Shown piece after piece: positions 10,807 to 22,971 of a stretch of 64,000 nucleotides of DNA. Numbering within the stretch: position 1 is the stretch's first letter; each line of letters opens with the position of its first letter. The position numbers were made by a program, and so were the translations under genes. The notes beneath the pieces were generated by a model. That model saw nothing but the letters and a program-made list of their open reading frames with translations. It did not search any database and was not told the DNA's origin. Source of the stretch: Heterodera schachtii (Eukaryota > Nematoda > Chromadorea > Rhabditida > Heteroderidae); NCBI GenBank assembly GCA_023374025.1, contig SIJG01000013.1:1352996-1416995 (forward strand). Reading direction: 5' to 3'.

Positions 10807-11160
10807 TTTTGCTAAATTAGATAAATGAAAATGATAAAATTGTCTTTTATTTTTTTTATTGAAAATAATAAAAAAATTTTCTTTCGTTGAATTATTGAAA
10901 ATGAATTGTGCAAACAGCTTGGTGTGGTGCCACACGTCAATTGATGAATTATTGACGCAAATTATGTTGGATTATTTCAGCGTCTGAATCGATGAATAAA
11001 TTTGTTGAGTTTGTGCTAGCATTAATTTATATTTTTTATTATAATATGCTGTGCAAATAAAGACTAAAATAAAAAAAAATTAAGAAAAAACAAAAAAAAA
11101 ATGAATTAGAAAATAGCTAATCTTTGCTGCTTAAATTGGGCGTCTTCCCAAATTTTGCAG

Positions 11161-11241
11161 AAAGCTTCTGATCCGTTTCCCAGACAAATAATCTGCGCCA
11201 TTGACAAATGTCCAAAGATATTCGCTTCTAATAATAACTAG
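11161..11241 (+). CDS. Possible terminal exon (26 codons plus stop)
   Basis: An acceptor-like aattttgcag ends at 11160. The following frame begins KASDPFPRQI, contains a Cys-rich stretch and ends in TAG at 11241, with AATAAA-like sequence shortly after. No partner exon could be assigned with confidence. It may also be chance. Confidence 0.25.
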   Translation, partial: KASDPFPRQIICAIDKCPKIFASNNN

Positions 11242-11390
11242 GACTGATAAATAAACTTTTTTTTGTTGGCTTTATTTAAATTAGGAAAAAAAAAATAAAA
11301 TGAAGAAAAATGAATTAAATTGATTTACAATTGAAACGATGTACAAAAAAAAGCAGTCAAAATATGTAGCTGGTGAATGATAATGATTAA

Positions 11391-11815
11391 TTGCTCTTAA
11401 AACGGCACCAATTGATCTGCTATTTCGGCGTCCGACTTCGCAGTGATCGGTCGCACATTGAGCTAAATAAACCGAAATTTCAACTAATTGGGCCAGTTAA
11501 TAAAGCCATGAAAGGAGTGTGCCAAATTGCTGCCGGTGTGTGCCATGTGCTCCTCTCACCCGAAGTATTTTGTGCCGATCGCCACTCTGATCACGCCGCT
11601 CTCCGCGTTCCACCGCTTCCGTCCGATCACTTCCCTCTCCCATTGTGCCCATTCCGCGCTCAAAATGAATGCCGGCAAAGCCTTGCAGTGAAACGCTCCA
11701 AAGTTTTGACATTTTCAGCAACAACAAAAGGTGTAAAATCGGCAACAAATGACGAAGCGACAGGGGAGGGGGAACAGACGGAAAAAGCGGACAAACGGAC
11801 GACCAAATCAGGTTC
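11391..11815 (+). other. GC-richer island, coding status uncertain
   Basis: This stretch is clearly less AT-rich than its surroundings and stays open in more than one frame on both strands. One plus frame starts near the ATG at 11550 and gives about 48 residues; another runs through to 11855. None shows a recognisable domain, and splice sites are not convincing. A gene fragment is possible. Confidence 0.2.
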
Positions 11816-11984
11816 GTATCTAGAAAATTTTTTCGGGGGGGGGGACCCGACCTGAAGACCTTTTTTTTTTTTTTTTGCTTTGTAACCAATAAAAACAATT
11901 TTTTTCCCTCTCTGCTGGGTAAAAATGCACTTTTTCACTAAAAAACACCTTCTTGGCCGTTCTAAGGCAAAAAACTTGTAAAAA

Positions 11985-12200
11985 TAGTGGAAAATGGAGG
12001 TCCGGCGGTGCCGATAGGCGCCGCCGGGGAAATGAAATTTGCGTGCTATTTGTTACGGAAATTGCCTATAATTTTTAAATTTTCGTTTGGGGGGAGGGGG
12101 GAATTCGAAAAAATTTTCCATTATCTGCTGGAAAATTTTTTAAAATTTTCATTTCGGGGGGGGGGGAATCCCCCCCCCCCCCCCCTAGGGGAGGAGGAGC
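11985..12200 (-). mobile_element. Partial reverse copy of the CAAGGGCGTAG MITE family
   Basis: It contains tccggcggtgccgataggcg and the downstream gcgtgctatttgttacggaaattgc-like stretch that correspond, reversed, to the central part of the complete copy at 14565-14979. Flanked by long G and C runs (11832-11845, 12160-12186). Confidence 0.5.
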
Positions 12201-12654
12201 GGAGGAAAAGCTGAAAGGAATTGAACGGAACAATTTAGAAAAGGCAAACGATGTATTAAGAAAAATAATTTAAACTATAAAAAATATTATGAAAAGATAA
12301 AATTATCAAAATTACGAAATCGAACGTGTGCTGACGTGTTTCGAAAACGTGCCAAAATGGGGTTGCGCGTTTCGTAAAACGGCCAATGGGTTCAGAACAA
12401 AAAATATGTGTAACACATAAAATTCATAACTTGGCTCAAGTTCAACCAAATTAATATTTAATTGTATCATTCAGTAGCTTTAATTGATCTCTATCTGAAT
12501 ATAATTTTACAACCTTTTTTTACTTAAGTATGAGAAAAGTTATAAAGCATTGAACATGCTATATTTTTTGCATAAACATTTAATATTTAAAGTCTTTAAA
12601 ATGCAATTGAGCCAAAATAATTTATGTATTCGATAGGCCCTAATAATTCTCTAG

Positions 12655-12805
12655 TTGCCTTAAAAATTTCAAAAAATTGCAAAATGCCGAAACATTCGAC
12701 GAGTCGAAGTTTGGCACAATTGGACAAGAGGGTTGGGGCGAAATGCCAAAGTGCCCATTCCTGGTCCCAACAATGGCCAAAGACTCCGTGCCAAAAGTGC
12801 CCAGA
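12655..12805 (+). CDS. Orphan candidate exon (about 50 codons)
   Basis: A ctctag acceptor at 12651-12654 is followed by an open frame that reads ETFDESKFGTIGQEGWGEM and ends at the strong donor CCCAGA|GTGAGT (after 12805). Composition is coding-like. No partner exon was found and the family is not recognised; it may be a gene fragment. Confidence 0.35.
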
Positions 12806-13059
12806 GTGAGTTTTTGGCTGTCACGAATGTCCAGCAAAAGAAAATTCAAAAATATTTTAATTCTTTTAGAGGGATGAACCATGGAAAGAAGTAGAAAACC
12901 AAGACATTAGCCACTAGGCCATTTACACAATTGGTATCTTCTTTTAAGAATATATTAATTATTAATCCGGGACCTCGGACGACCGGGAATTCCCGTCCCG
13001 GTCCCGCTTCACTCTAAAAATTATGGATATAGAAATCCATCATAGAAGCTTCAAATAAA

Positions 13060-13340
13060 TTTTTATTAAAAATTTTAAGCAATTTTCTTAAAAAATTGCA
13101 TTAAAATACTCAAAAAAAATTTCCGGCGGCGCTTATCGGCACCGCCGGACCCCCATTTTACCATATTTTTGAAAAGTGGAGACGAAAATGGCAAAAAATA
13201 GTAATTTTTTGGCGAAAAAACGGCTAAAAATTTTGTAAAATACACCCCATAATTTAGGATTTGAAAAACGAAAAACACACCCCTAAAAATCGAATTTTTG
13301 ACTTCAGCCCCCCCTGAAGCCAAGGGTGGCTACGCCTTTG
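13060..13340 (+). mobile_element. 5'-truncated copy of the CAAGGGCGTAG MITE family
   Basis: Matches the complete element 14565-14979 from its internal aattttaagcaattttctta through the palindromic ccggcggcgcttatcggcac core to the right end ggctacgcctttg. The left terminus is missing. Confidence 0.6.
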
Positions 13341-13697
13341 CTCCCACAGTCAAGAGGAAAAAAAATTGGATTTCCAAATAATTTTATGCCCTATTCATTA
13401 CATTCACTTTACGAATGTCAATTCGATTCCACTGATCAAAAAAGTTCCAGCCAATGATTTTGCTGAGTTTTAAAAAGTTAGAGAAAAATCATTGAATCGA
13501 AATTTTAAAAATTTTTTGGTTATAACTTTTTGTAAATTTTTGCTAAATTCGACTAAGTTTTCGCAAAGTTATGATATTATTGATAAAATAAAAAAATAAT
13601 AATTAAATTTAAAATTTTTTATCATTAATACTTTTGTAACTTCAACTCAAATGAGTCTAAAATCTGGCGATGATGGAAATAGGGCGTGGGCGGAACC

Positions 13698-14033
13698 CGT
13701 CAGTTGGGCCCGGCACGTTTGGGCCCCAGTGGTTTTTTGGCTATAACTTTTTTCTTTGTCATCCAAATCAAACATTATTGGTATCATTCGAAAGCTGTAA
13801 ATGTCCTCTATTAGCCTGCAATTTTTGAAAAATTATGTAAAGGTTGGCCAGAAGAACTCAAAAAACCAGATTTTCCAACCTTTTTGGCCATAAATTTGTT
13901 CAAAATTGACGAAATTTTTTGGAATTTGCAGGCTAATAGAGCATCTGAAGGGCTTTCGAATGATACCAATAATGTTTGATTTGGATGACAAAGAAAACTG
14001 CTGGGGCCCAAACGTGCCGGGGCCCAACTGACG
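13698..14033. mobile_element. Long palindromic element with cgtcagttgggccc ends
   Basis: Left arm cgtcagttgggcccggcacg and onward is repeated inverted at the right end (to 14033). The internal part is also inverted: both arms include the phrase for ccaaatcaaacattattggt followed by atcattcgaaagct. There is no ORF. Shares its inner core with the elements at 16161-16526, 56853-57206 and, in part, 63121-63769. The gggcgtggg seen outside both ends is suggestive but not a clean target duplication. Confidence 0.65.
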
Positions 14034-14178
14034 TAGACCGGGCGTGGGACAAGATTCGGTCGAGTCGCCGGCACACTGATCCAATTTTTGGCGATGGACG
14101 ACTCATTGATCATGGCTCTGCTCTCGAGAAGTAGCGATTGCTGTTCAGCAGAGAGGCGGCTCCTGAAATAGTACCGAT

Positions 14179-14296
14179 CAGGGATGGCACGGAATTCCGT
14201 TAAAGTCGGGGTTCCGGTTTCCGACTTTCGAAAAAATTTTTGACCCTCGGAATTTCGATTTCCGAAAATCTTTGGGGCATCGGAATTCAATCCCTG
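14179..14296. mobile_element. hAT-type MITE, 118 bp, with perfect 8-bp TSD
   Basis: Starts CAGGGATGGCACGGAATTCC and ends cggaattcaatccctg. It is flanked on both sides by gtaccgat (14171-14178 and 14297-14304). The interior is a palindrome-rich set of gttccggtttccg and ccgaaaatctttgggg phrases. It is a longer relative of 6027-6086. Confidence 0.85.
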
Positions 14297-14564
14297 GTAC
14301 CGATGGTACCCCCCCCCCCCCTCCTTTATTCAAAATGTCAAAAAAAATTCCACTAAATGTCATTTAGGATTTTTCAGAGTCAAATCCTGTTCTTAAACAT
14401 CAATTTCGACGCAATTCAAACGCCAGGTCTGAATTTGAATAAAAATTCGAAACTTGAAAGATTTCGTGTTTTGAATTTTTGGTTTAAACTGCTTAATTAA
14501 ATGTAAAAAACCAAACAAAAAGTCAACAGTGCTTCAATAAATCCCATACTGAATGGACTCAAAA

Positions 14565-14979
14565 CAAGGGCGTAGGCAGGGGAGGGGGGGGGGGAGGCGC
14601 TTAGGGGGCTAAAGCCCCCCCCCCCCCCCCCCGAAACCCAAAAAAGTAAAAATTTTCAGTAAATTTTTTGGAATTTTAAGCAATTCCTTAACAAATTGCA
14701 TTAAAACTCTCAAAAATTTTCCCAGCGACGCCTATCGGCACCGCCGGACCCCCATTTTGCCATATTTTTGAAAAATGGGGACCAAAATGGCAAAAATATT
14801 AATTTTTTAGCGAAAAAGGGCGAAAAATTTTGTAAAATATACTCCATAATTCGTGATTTCAAAAAAAAAACGAAAAACAGACCCCCTAAAAATCGACTGA
14901 AAAACGAGAAATACACCCTTAAAAATCGAATTTTTGACTTAAGCCCCCCCCCGAAGCAAAGGGTCTGGCTACGCCCTTG
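14565..14979 (+). mobile_element. Complete CAAGGGCGTAG MITE with 8-bp TSD
   Basis: Ends caagggcgtaggca and tggctacgcccttg are inverted repeats. The flanking 8 bp actcaaaa occurs at 14557-14564 and 14980-14987. The interior has long G and C runs, the GC-rich palindromic core gcctatcggcaccgccgga and repeats of cccctaaaaatcgaattttt. Non-coding; hAT-type by its TSD. Other copies lie at 11985-12200 (reverse), 13060-13340 and 17340-17660. Confidence 0.85.
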
Positions 14980-15680
14980 ACTCAAAAGTCGGTAATTTCA
15001 AAAAAAAAAAACTTTGTTTCAAAAAATATATATTTGAATTATTTGATCAATGCCAACGGCAATTCGTCGGTCGGCATTTTTTTGTATGCCCTCCCCCCTT
15101 TTTTGTGCCATTTTTCCCATCCCCTCAACTGATTATCCGCCGTTGTCACTCACATTCGGCGTCGAAGATTACTTTGTTCAATTTGCTGTAGGGGAGGGGC
15201 GAAATCAAAAAAAAAATCAAATTCAAATGCCTTTCAAAATTATGCCAATAATTGCCTCTGGGTTTTCGTTTTTTACGACATTATTTGTATAGTTTATTTA
15301 ATTGGTGCTCTGTCGATTCCTAAAAATGTGCAAAAAACAAAAAATCTTATTTTTAGTATAAGTTTTTATCAATTTTTTAAAATTATAAATATATTAAAAT
15401 TTAATTAAATTGACGCTTACATTCTTCGAAAAAGTTTTTTGTCTTTCGAATAAAAACTAATTAAAATTTATCTAATATTAAATAAAATCATTAGCCAGAT
15501 TACATTGAATTTTTTAGATCCAAAAAAGCTTTAGAAGAATGTGTATTTAAGCATCAATTTAATTAAATTTTAATAATTTAAAAATTGATAACAAAATAGG
15601 AAAATTTTTTAAGAATTGACCAATCACGGCTTAAGCACTTACTATTATTTCATTTAATTCCTTCTCAGTTTTTTTTATTC

Positions 15681-18600
15681 ATGGAAAGTCCAATTACAAA
15701 GCCCAAAAAGAGGAGGACGGAGGACGAAGAAAATTTGGTAAAAAAAATAAAAAAATTTTTTTCATGAAAAGTGAGAGTTCTAAAAAAATTTAACCAAAAA
15801 ACTTAGTTTTATTAATTGAATAATTAATTAAGGAAAATTTTTAAACTAAAATCTTTTTCTAAAAAAAAAAAAAAGAAAAAAAAGAAAAAAAAGAAAAAAA
15901 AAAAAAAAAAAAAATCATTTTCTTGTGCAGAGAAACAGCGATTGCACAACGCGCCAACAATGGTTGCAAATTTGAACTTGGCGGCGCCCTTGAACAGCAG
16001 CGAACGGACGAAGACAGCGGTTTGAGCGAATCATGTGATACGGTAGGAATTATTTTTTTACATATTTTCCAACACATATAAAACTGCTTGTAAATCTAAT
16101 CATTAGGGTTATAAATTGTATGATTTTGCATATTTTTTCTGCTCATGTGCTATGAAGAAAGGGGCTCAAAAATGGGTCGGGCTCGTTTTCGCGTGGAGCG
16201 AGTTTTTGAACTATAACTTTTTTCTTTGTCAACCAAACCCAACAATCTTGGTATCATTCGATAGCACTAATTGTTCTCTATTAACCTGCAAAATTTGGAA
16301 AAATTTCGTTAAGGTTCAAAAAAAGTTATGATCAGAAGAGTTCAAAAAACCAAAATTCCAACTTTTTTTTTGGCTCTAACTTTTTTTATGCTGAACAAAA
16401 TATTTGGAATTTTGTAGGCTAATAGAGCATCTGATGAGCTTTCGAATGATACCAAGAATTTTGGATTTGGTTGGCAAAGAAAAAAGTTATAGTCCAAAAA
16501 TCCCACGTGAAAACGGCCTGATCCCCTCAAAAAAAGCATTTCTGCGTTAAAATTTTTTTGTTTTGGTGAAAGTTTTTAGTGCATATAAAAGCATATTTGG
16601 AGGTTTTCGAGAACAAATGCATATTTTGCCATTTTTGGGCTTTTAGAGCATATTTCGGTCATTTTTGGCAAATTTTCATAAGAAAACTGCAATAAAAATG
16701 AAAAAAAGCACACGAAGGATCGATATTTTTGGGTAAAAATATGCAGTTAAAATCAAAAATTTTTTAAATTTTTTTACAAGAACTTTTGAAAAAAATGCTG
16801 GTAAAAGAAAAATGTAATTTTGTTTTATCATATGATAAGAATTTTAAAAATTCGCATATTTTAGTGCATATTTGGGTATTTTTCGGGTTTTTAGAGCATA
16901 TTTGGGGGGATTTTTAGTGCATACAATTTATACCTTTAGTAATAATACGATTAACATTCACCATTTATCAAAAAATTTAATTTTATTAATTAAATAATAA
17001 TTATATATTTTTTCGAATAAGGAAAATTTTTAAACTAAAATTTTTTTATAAAGAAAAAAAAACCAAAATAAAACATTTTCTTGTACAGATAAACGGCGAT
17101 TACACAACGCCAACAATGGTTGCAAATTTGAACTCGGCGGTACTTGAACAGCAGCAGAATCAAAAGGACAAAGAAGACAGCGGTTTGGGCTCATCAGATT
17201 ATACGGTAGGAAATTTTTTTTTTTTGCATATTTTCCAAAACATAAAAAATTTCTTTTAAATCTAAACATACAAATTCGTTAATTTTTTTCATTATAATTT
17301 TTACTTGCCAAATAAAAGAATTTGAAAATTTTTTACAAAAAAAACCCCCGAAACCCAAAAAGTAAACAATTTTCAGTAAATTTTTTGAAATTATAAGCAA
17401 TTTTCTTAACAAAATTGCACTAAAATACTCAAAAATTTTCCCGGCGGCGCCTATTGGCACTGCCGGACCCCCATTTTACCCTTTTTTTGAAAAAAGGAGG
17501 ACCAAAATGACAAAAATTTTAATTTTTTGGCGAAAAACGGCGAAAAATTTTGTAAAATACACCCCATAATTCGTGATTTCAAAAAACGAAAAATACACCC
17601 CTAAAAATCGAATTTTTGACTTCAACCCCCTCCGAAACCAAGTGTCTGGCTACGCCCTTGCCCCATAAATAAGGCTGTAATTTATATGGAAATCCATATT
17701 TTTTTTTACAAATAAAATAATTTTTCTTACGGTAATCAGTTACAGTCGTCGCCACTGATTCTGTCGTACCTTCCGCCGATCGGCGCTCTGATCACCACTG
17801 ATCAACAACAACAACAGTTCCATCCAATCAACAATTTTGAGACGTTCTGTGCAGTGCCGGGTCGTCTCACATTGCTGTCCAATCAAAACAAATACCGTGT
17901 GTCAATCGGTGAAATCCAACGCCGCCTGGCCCCACCGGAGTGCATGAACGCGTCCATTTTGGGCGGCATTTTGCGCAAGGCGAAGAACAAGGAGGGCGGA
18001 CGACTGCTGCGTGAACAGCTCCATGTTCGTGGGTTTTGGGGAATTTTGAGCATATGCCATTTTCGACAAAAAAAATTATGAAAAAAGCAATTTTTGAGTG
18101 TTTCAAACTGATCTGATTTGTGAGCGTTGATCAGATTATTAAATTAAAAATGTGAATTATGATTATATGATCAGAATTTTTAATCAATTTTCTGGGTTTT
18201 TTTTAAAAAAAAGATATTAAAAACAAATTTTTAAAACATAAAAAGTGATTAAGCATATTTAGGTCATTTTTATGGCATTTTTGCCTATTTCACGCTTTAC
18301 GAAGAATTTTTTTCCGAAACAATAAACATTTAAAAATTTGATTTACATATTTTATTACATATTGCTGGTTTTTTGTACATATTTCATACACACTTTAGCA
18401 ATTTTTTATACATATTTTATTTATATAATTCGCGACTTTCTTACATCAAAAAAGGAATACCCAATAATGATTATTGATAATTTTAATTTATCATTAAATC
18501 TCCTGTTAAATTTTTATTATAGTTGTACGGTGTTGAGCTGGCGGCAGGACAACGAAAACAGAGCCCATTGAGCTGCTTCTCAAGTCTGGTGGAGCAGGAA

Positions 18601-20034
18601 GCAGTTCAGGCAAGTTGTTGATCAAATTCACATTTAAATTAGATGTTTTATTTGCCAATATTTTACATTAAATATTAAAAAATTAAAAAATTGTGTCCCA
18701 AAAACGTGGCCAATTTTTTTAATTGTCGCAAATCTATTTTTGAAATTAAGCTGGCCACGGACTTCCGCACAATTTGTCAACGCGATTATCCCATCCAAGC
18801 TGTTGCGACACATTCTCTTGCCGGTTGGAAATCAATTTAAATTTAATGATTTGTCAACTTTATATTTATTTAATTTAAATATTGCTTTCAAGCGAATTTT
18901 TCTTCAAAATATCGTTTATTTTGCATGAAATATTAAAAAATGATTTTAATTTTCATTAAAATTATTATTTTTTATTTTTTTGTATTTTGTAGATGTTAGC
19001 AATGTTCAGGACGCGTACATTCGCTGTATGGAATTGTTTTACGCAGGGTGAAACGCTTAGAATAATTATAAAAATGAATTTTCAAAATTATAAAAATAAA
19101 TTATTTTTTCTAATTTTTTTAATTTAAATTAACATACAATTCAAATATTTTTTAGAAAATTATTAAAATTTTATCTGTTCAATTGTCCTTAATTTATTTT
19201 TTTCCCATTTAGCAAATTTCTAAATCGTATTTTGGACTTCCATAAAGCCGACCAAAGCCCAACGACCATAACGGAGCAGCCAAAGAGTGAGCCGACTGAA
19301 CAATTTGGTGCTGATCTGAACCTGAACCCGGAAGTACAAGCGGGATTAGCCCATTTCAGTCTGGTGAGCCCCAAATTAGGAGGGGACTCAATTTGCATTC
19401 TTTCATATTACAAACATTTTAAATTATTTTATTTGTTGCTAAATTTTTTCTTTTTTTTCGTCCTTTTTTGGCATTTATCCAAAATAGTCACATAAAAATT
19501 GCTTACCTCAAAATAAGTCTTTTTATCTTCAAATTAAAAAAAACAATAATTGTGTTCTTAATACTAATAAATTACATATCTCAACAAGAAATTCTCATTT
19601 AATACGAATTTTTCTATTAATGATTTAAAATTTTAATTTTCAAATATTACAATTTTCTTTTAAAAACTCCGGAGTTTCAATCTCGGTAACTATCCTAATC
19701 CCGAACATTTTCAAAAATCCGATCTCCAATGAATATCATTTTATTCCGAAAACCATACTTTTAAAATTCTGGCAATTCTCACAAAAATCCACTAAACAAA
19801 TTTGCGTTTTCTCAGTCAAAATTTTTTAAATAAAAATTTAAATGCTTTATCCCAAATGTTTCACAGTTGACGCATGGATTTGGTGGACTATCGATGCAAA
19901 CGGTGCTTGAAACACTGATCAGCGTGATCAATGAGTGTAACGGTGTGATCACTCAAAACTATCAATCGCCGATTAACGCCGCCATTGATGGCCAACAAAA
20001 TGCCGTTCTGCCGAATGCATTTGGTTGCTCATAG
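15681..20034 (+). CDS. aptf: AP-2 family transcription factor, eight exons, 330 aa
   Basis: Exons: 15681-15737, 17089-17205, 17740-18024, 18523-18609, 18751-18823, 18993-19047, 19213-19363, 19867-20034 (TAG). All phases join. Exons 3-8 encode the AP-2 DNA-binding and helix-span-helix dimerisation region: [39 protein letters not shown], then an AAGQRKQ segment aligning with the family's PAGRRKAAN, a LATDF segment aligning with LARDFGYVCE, and [18 protein letters not shown] near the end. AP-2 proteins bind GC-rich sites as dimers in the nucleus and direct neuronal and epidermal fates; C. elegans has several (aptf genes). The N-terminal activation region is short: 58 residues from exons 1-2, starting with a basic KPKKRR. 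Intron 4 uses a GC donor (CAG|GCAAGT). The exon-3 acceptor is ambiguous between 17740 and 17746, both in frame. Intron 1 holds a decayed duplicate of exon 2 and a palindromic MITE. Confidence 0.9.
15931..16042 (+). pseudogene. Decayed duplicate of AP-2 exon 2 (possible poison exon)
   Basis: With its own tcttgtgcag acceptor and ACG|GTAGGAAT donor, this 112-bp segment closely matches the true exon 2 (17089-17205, 117 bp), as do the intron sequences around it (about 15780-16090 against 16975-17280). Its length is no longer divisible by three, and in the frame set by exon 1 it meets a stop after 14 codons. Both splice sites are still intact, so inclusion would truncate the protein. Confidence 0.65.
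16161..16526. mobile_element. Palindromic element in AP-2 intron 1
   Basis: The inverted halves each contain aactataacttttttctttg (or its reverse), a ccaacc phrase, ggtatcattcgaaagc-type sequence and ctctattagcctgcaaa. It belongs to the same family as 13698-14033 with different GC-rich tips (tcgggctcgttttcgcgtgg and its inverse). Non-coding. Confidence 0.6.
17340..17660 (+). mobile_element. 5'-truncated CAAGGGCGTAG MITE in AP-2 intron 2
   Basis: Matches the complete element 14565-14979 from the cccccgaaacccaaaaagta phrase through the ggcggcgcctattggcactg core to the right end ggctacgcccttg. Confidence 0.65.
18330..18440. repeat. TACATATTTT-type simple repeat in AP-2 intron 3
   Basis: The decamer ttacatattt and close variants recur about five times. 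Intronic, no further content seen. Confidence 0.4.
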
Positions 20035-20749
20035 TGCCGACAGACAAATTTTAAACAAGCATAATTAATAAATTTTTTGTTTGACGGATGATTAGTGATT
20101 ATTGGAGACATATTTTGCTTTTTTGCTTTTTTATTTCATATTTTGAATATAAAATAAACAAATTTTACTTGCACAAAAAATTATTCGTACTGAATATTAA
20201 TGGAGAAATAATTTTTAAATTATAGGGTAAATTATAGAATTCCATAATTGATACCACCTATTTATTATTTACTGAAAATATTAAACTTCGACGAAATTGC
20301 AAAATTAGTTCACGCGAATTTTTTCCATGAATTTTTTGATTGTTTTTTGTTTTCCAAAAGTCGATTTTAGGAGCGCATTTTCCAAAATATTCCATCTTTA
20401 TTGAGGGTGTGTTTTTTGAGTTTTTTATGAAAATGCCGAAATATGGAAAATTGGATAAATGGAAGGCTTCTAAAAAGCATCAAACCAAGTTAAAAATATT
20501 TTTATATTTACGTGTTTTTTCTTCAAAAATAAGTTTGCAAAAAAATGGAATCCATAATCTGGTCCCTAATAATTAATAAAATTTAAATTTTTGCTTTCAT
20601 CAATTTTTTTTAAATTATGTCATTATCTCATTCATTATTCATTCGTTTTGTTGCGGATTTTCTTATGTATTGCCTCAATTAAAAAAAGAATATTTTGTTT
20701 TCTTTTTATATTCTCATATTATTTATTTAAAAATTACTTTTAATTAATT

Positions 20750-22260
20750 AATTTTAAATGTTTACCCAAGCAATAACAAATTTTTTTAAAGCTTTTGTTG
20801 TTTTAAAACAAATTTCTAAAAAATTTAGGTCCATTAATGCAGAGCTGAATTTACTCGCCCTGAATTTTCCTGGGTTTTGTTCAGAAAATTCAAAATCCAG
20901 ATTAAAGATGGAATTCCTGTCCCCAGAGGTCCAGGCTTTTTTCAATAACTGAGCAATAGTGGTTTGTAATAAAAAAAAACTTATTAAAACATATCCCTCT
21001 ATTAAATAACAAATTAATTTTGAATCCTTGAGAGTTTCTGCTGGAAATCCAATAATAAATCTTTAATTATGCCTTTTTTGAAATTAATCTCATCTTTTTT
21101 TCAAATAAATATTTCTCTCATATTTTTGCGGATTTTCATTTATATTTGCCCTTCTTCCTTTTCTCTTCTTTTGCTGACCATGATGAGCTTGTTCATCATT
21201 GAGTTTTAGGTGTGCTGCTCATTCAGAATATAAAACAAAACTGATTTTTTTTTTTTGATATTATGTCGACTTTTAGGAATTTTTTTTAAAATTTTCATGG
21301 ACAGATAAATTGATACCAATGTTTTTTAATCACTCGATCTTAATTTTTACTAATTGAAAATTTATTTACCGCTTACAATATTTAAAAACAACAACATGAG
21401 TTCATCGGGTTTGCTGAGTTTTGCCCAGAAAATCCAGAACCAGCTTAAAGATGGAATACAAGTCCCCAGGTCCAGGCTTTTTTTAAGAACTGAGCAATCA
21501 ATAGTAGCTAATGTTAAAAAAAACTTATTAAAACATATCCCTCTATTAAATAACAAATTAATTTTGAATCCTTGAGAGTTTCTGCTGGAAATCCAATAAT
21601 AAATCTTTAATTATGCCTTTTTTGGAATTAATCTCATCTTTTTTTCAAATAAATATTTCTCTCATATTTTTGCGGATTTTCATTTATATTTGCCCTTCTT
21701 CCTTTTCTCTTCTTTTGCTGACCATGATGAGCTTGTTCATCCTTAAGTTTTAGGTGTGCTGCTCATTCAGAATATAAAACAAAATTAAGTTTTCATGATA
21801 TTATGTCGATTTTTAGGAATTTTTTTTCTAAATTTTCATGGAGAGAGAAATTGATACCAATGTTTTTTTAATCACTCGATCTTAATTTTTACTAATTGAA
21901 AATTTATTTACCGCTCACAGTATTTAGAAACAACAACATGGGTTCATCGGGTTTGCTGAGTTTGCTGAGTTTTGCCCAGAAAATCCAGAACCAGCTTAAA
22001 GATGGAATACAGCAGGTCCCCAGGTCCAGGCTTTTTTCAAAAAATTGAGCTTACTCATTAAAAGTTATCCCTCTATTAAAATAGACACTTTATTATGAAC
22101 CGTTGATTCGTGAAAATTTTCATGAAAACATTTTTAGTAAATAATATACAATTTTGCCTTTTGAAATAAATCTGATCCCTTTTTCAAATAAATATTTTTC
22201 TCATTTTTAAATGTTACGGATTTTCATTTGTATTTGCCCTTCTTCCTTCTCTTCTTTTGC
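20750..22260 (+). repeat. Triplicated ~545-bp segment
   Basis: Three direct copies, anchored by aaagatggaattcctgtccc (about 20906), aaagatggaatacaagtccc (about 21448) and aaagatggaatacagcaggt (about 21993), share upstream acaacaacatg and downstream ctctattaaataacaaatta and tgcccttcttccttttctct phrases. Copies 2 and 3 open with ATG-(A/G)GTTCATCGGGTTTGCTG; copy 2 has a 73-codon frame, while copies 1 and 3 stop earlier. A short degenerate gene or gene 5' end amplified in tandem is likely; no family was recognised. Confidence 0.65.
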
Positions 22261-22971
22261 TGATGACCATGATAAGTTTTTCATCATGTTCAGTTCGTTT
22301 TGCTGCTCACCCGTCACATTTCGCTTTAAATAAAATTGGGCTGTTCATTAGTATCTAATTAATAGGGATTCCTTCAATAGGCACAACTAAAATTTATTAT
22401 CAAAAAAATTTTAGGGAGAAATTTTGGGAAAATTTTTAAATTCCTGGGAATGTATTTTCTAAATTTTGTTGGGTCACTTCTTATGATAAATTTTTGTTAG
22501 GATTTTTTCGAAAAATCTGAAATAGGCAAAAAAAAATAATCGAAAAAATAAAATCTTTTTTTTTAAAAGTGCATAAAAGGGTAAATAAAAATAAAAATTC
22601 GCGTTTTATTAATCACAAAATTTAATTCAATTTCAAATTTTATTTTTTGTATTTATTAAATTGTACAAATTAATTTTTTTTTAGTAAATTCAATTCATAT
22701 TATTTGTTTGCTGTTTAACCAAATTTCTTCAATTACTAACTTCTTATGGCTCTTCACCTTGTTATAAATGTTCACGTTGGCATTCTGGTAAAATTGTTAT
22801 ATGAATAAATTAATTGCTTTTTCAAATATTTTCCATTTTACCAAAATATTTTCTCCAATTATTTTTCTTTTTTCGTAAAATCATTTTATTTCAGAAATCA
22901 TTAAACAAATTGTCCCCTGCTTTTGCCTTTTCTTTTTGTCCCCAATTTAATATATTAATTGATCACTTTTG

